The notes below the pieces were generated by a model. The model ran no database searches. It saw only the letters and a program-made list of their open reading frames with translations, and was not told the DNA's origin. Of a stretch of DNA of 64,000 nucleotides, positions 63,368-64,000 are shown piece after piece (position 1 is the stretch's first letter; each line of letters starts with the position of its first letter). The DNA lies in contig NZ_QPER01000002.1 of the NCBI RefSeq assembly GCF_009455635.1, positions 2,790,001 to 2,854,000 of the forward strand, read 5' to 3'. A program made the translations under genes and the position numbers. Source of the stretch: Paraburkholderia agricolaris (lineage in GTDB: Bacteria; Pseudomonadota; Gammaproteobacteria; Burkholderiales; Burkholderiaceae).

Positions 63368-64000
63368 TCAGCCTTGCCGGGCTTCGCGCAGCGCGTCCTG
63401 CATCACGACGCCGGCTGCCTCGATATGCGCTTTCGTCAGGCGCTTCGCGGTGCGCCGGTCGTGGGCAAGCACGGCATCGAGGATCGCATGATGCTCCGCG
63501 AGCGAGATGCGCTGGTAGCGTTCCAGTTGCCAGACGAGCCGCAGATACCGGTCGGTCTTGCGCCAGATTGCTTCCAGCGTCTCCAGCAGATGCCGCTTGC
63601 CGCACGGCTGATAGATAGCCCGATGAAATGCCCAGTTGTCGATCGACCAGTGCTCGACCTCGTGCGCATTCTCGTCGTGCTCGAGGATGGCGCGGACTGC
63701 GGTTTCGTCGTCCGCGCCGAACGCGTCGATAGCGGAGTCGAGTGCCAGCAGCTCGAGCGCGATCCGCATTTCCGTCAACTCGGCCGCTTCGAGCCTCGTC
63801 ATCGCGGAGACGAATGCGCCACGGTTCGGCACGATCGTGACAAACCCGCTGGCCTGCAACTGCACGAACGCCTCCCGCACCGGAATGTGGCTGGTGCCGA
63901 ATTCCTTCGCAATCAGATCCTGCCGCAACTGCGTCCCCGGCACCAGGGTGCCGTCCGCGATGCGCTCGCGCAGGCGATCGGCGAGTGAAGTCAAAGAGAG
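63368..64000 (-). CDS. GntR family regulator, FCD type (5' end beyond window)
   Basis: At least 211 residues. The HTH includes SLADRLRERIADGTLVPGTQLRQDLIAKEFGTSHIPVREAFVQLQASGFVTIVPNRGAFV. The FCD ligand domain has metal-binding type positions in LEHDENAHEVEHWSIDNWAFHRAIYQP and LAEHHAILDAVLAHD. No ATG is found before the edge (a TTG is at 63994), and the frame stays open, so the true start is probably just outside. FCD regulators usually respond to organic acids. Confidence 0.9.
   Translation of the reverse strand, partial: LSLTSLADRLRERIADGTLVPGTQLRQDLIAKEFGTSHIPVREAFVQLQASGFVTIVPNRGAFVSAMTRLEAAELTEMRIALELLALDSAIDAFGADDETAVRAILEHDENAHEVEHWSIDNWAFHRAIYQPCGKRHLLETLEAIWRKTDRYLRLVWQLERYQRISLAEHHAILDAVLAHDRRTAKRLTKAHIEAAGVVMQDALREARQG

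Overview
The window reads as chromosomal DNA of a Burkholderia-group betaproteobacterium (Burkholderia, Paraburkholderia or a close relative). The evidence is high GC, dense short operons, many LysR, AraC, IclR and GntR regulators next to divergent catabolic or transport genes, and families typical of that group. This is judged from gene content only. No rRNA, tRNA, insertion sequence, prophage or CRISPR array was seen.

Layout. 1-6.6 kb (all minus strand): the end of a ribose-type sugar ABC transporter (permease cut by the window edge, plus ATPase), a small exported cysteine-containing protein, a DsbA/FrnE oxidoreductase, two cupins and a class C beta-lactamase. 6.7-14.8 kb: a DUF1993 protein and a SAM methyltransferase (divergent), a LytS/LytTR two-component pair, a fatty acid hydroxylase-family membrane protein, an SDR/AraC divergent pair, and small membrane or hypothetical proteins. 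14.8-19.3 kb: an IclR regulator divergent from an amino-acid-type ABC transporter that is followed by an FAD amine oxidase-like gene. 19.3-21.2 kb: an atypical SDR divergent from an XRE/MmyB regulator.

21.2-31.5 kb is a methionine/cobalamin island. It holds two separate metR-metE divergent pairs (B12-independent methionine synthase twice), a lone cobF (precorrin-6A synthase) behind the second metR, and a cobalamin riboswitch ahead of btuB. 31.5-39.1 kb: a stand-alone lpxA that looks like the enterobacterial type, then a complete RND efflux operon (outer membrane factor, adaptor, pump) ending in a small PPC/DUF296 gene. 39.1-43.5 kb: an argininosuccinate-lyase-like enzyme and a YfcC-type carrier with an opine-type LysR regulator, probably a C-N lyase catabolic unit. 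43.5-45.7 kb: an Amj-type alternate lipid II flippase divergent from a second murA.

45.7-54.8 kb: small proteins (one DUF1488), a threonine aldolase and AraC regulator, a lipoprotein carrying a ParB/Srx-like domain, a NarL-type regulator with an eroded receiver paired with a signal-less trypsin/PDZ protease, and an mgtC - small lipoprotein - Tat phospholipase C operon. 54.8-58.4 kb: an MHS transporter, an iron-containing alcohol dehydrogenase and a divergent LysR gene. 58.4-64 kb: a YciH/SUI1 protein, a small possibly ACT-like protein, an AraC regulator, a 3-hydroxyisobutyrate-dehydrogenase-like enzyme divergent from a D-2-hydroxyacid dehydrogenase, and a GntR/FCD regulator cut by the right edge.

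The parts most worth a second look are the protease/pseudo-receiver pair with its neighbouring ParB-like lipoprotein, the lyase/YfcC/LysR unit, the duplicated methionine/B12 island, and the murA2/amj and lpxA2 envelope paralogs. All functions are inferred from reading sequence motifs. No database search was run.
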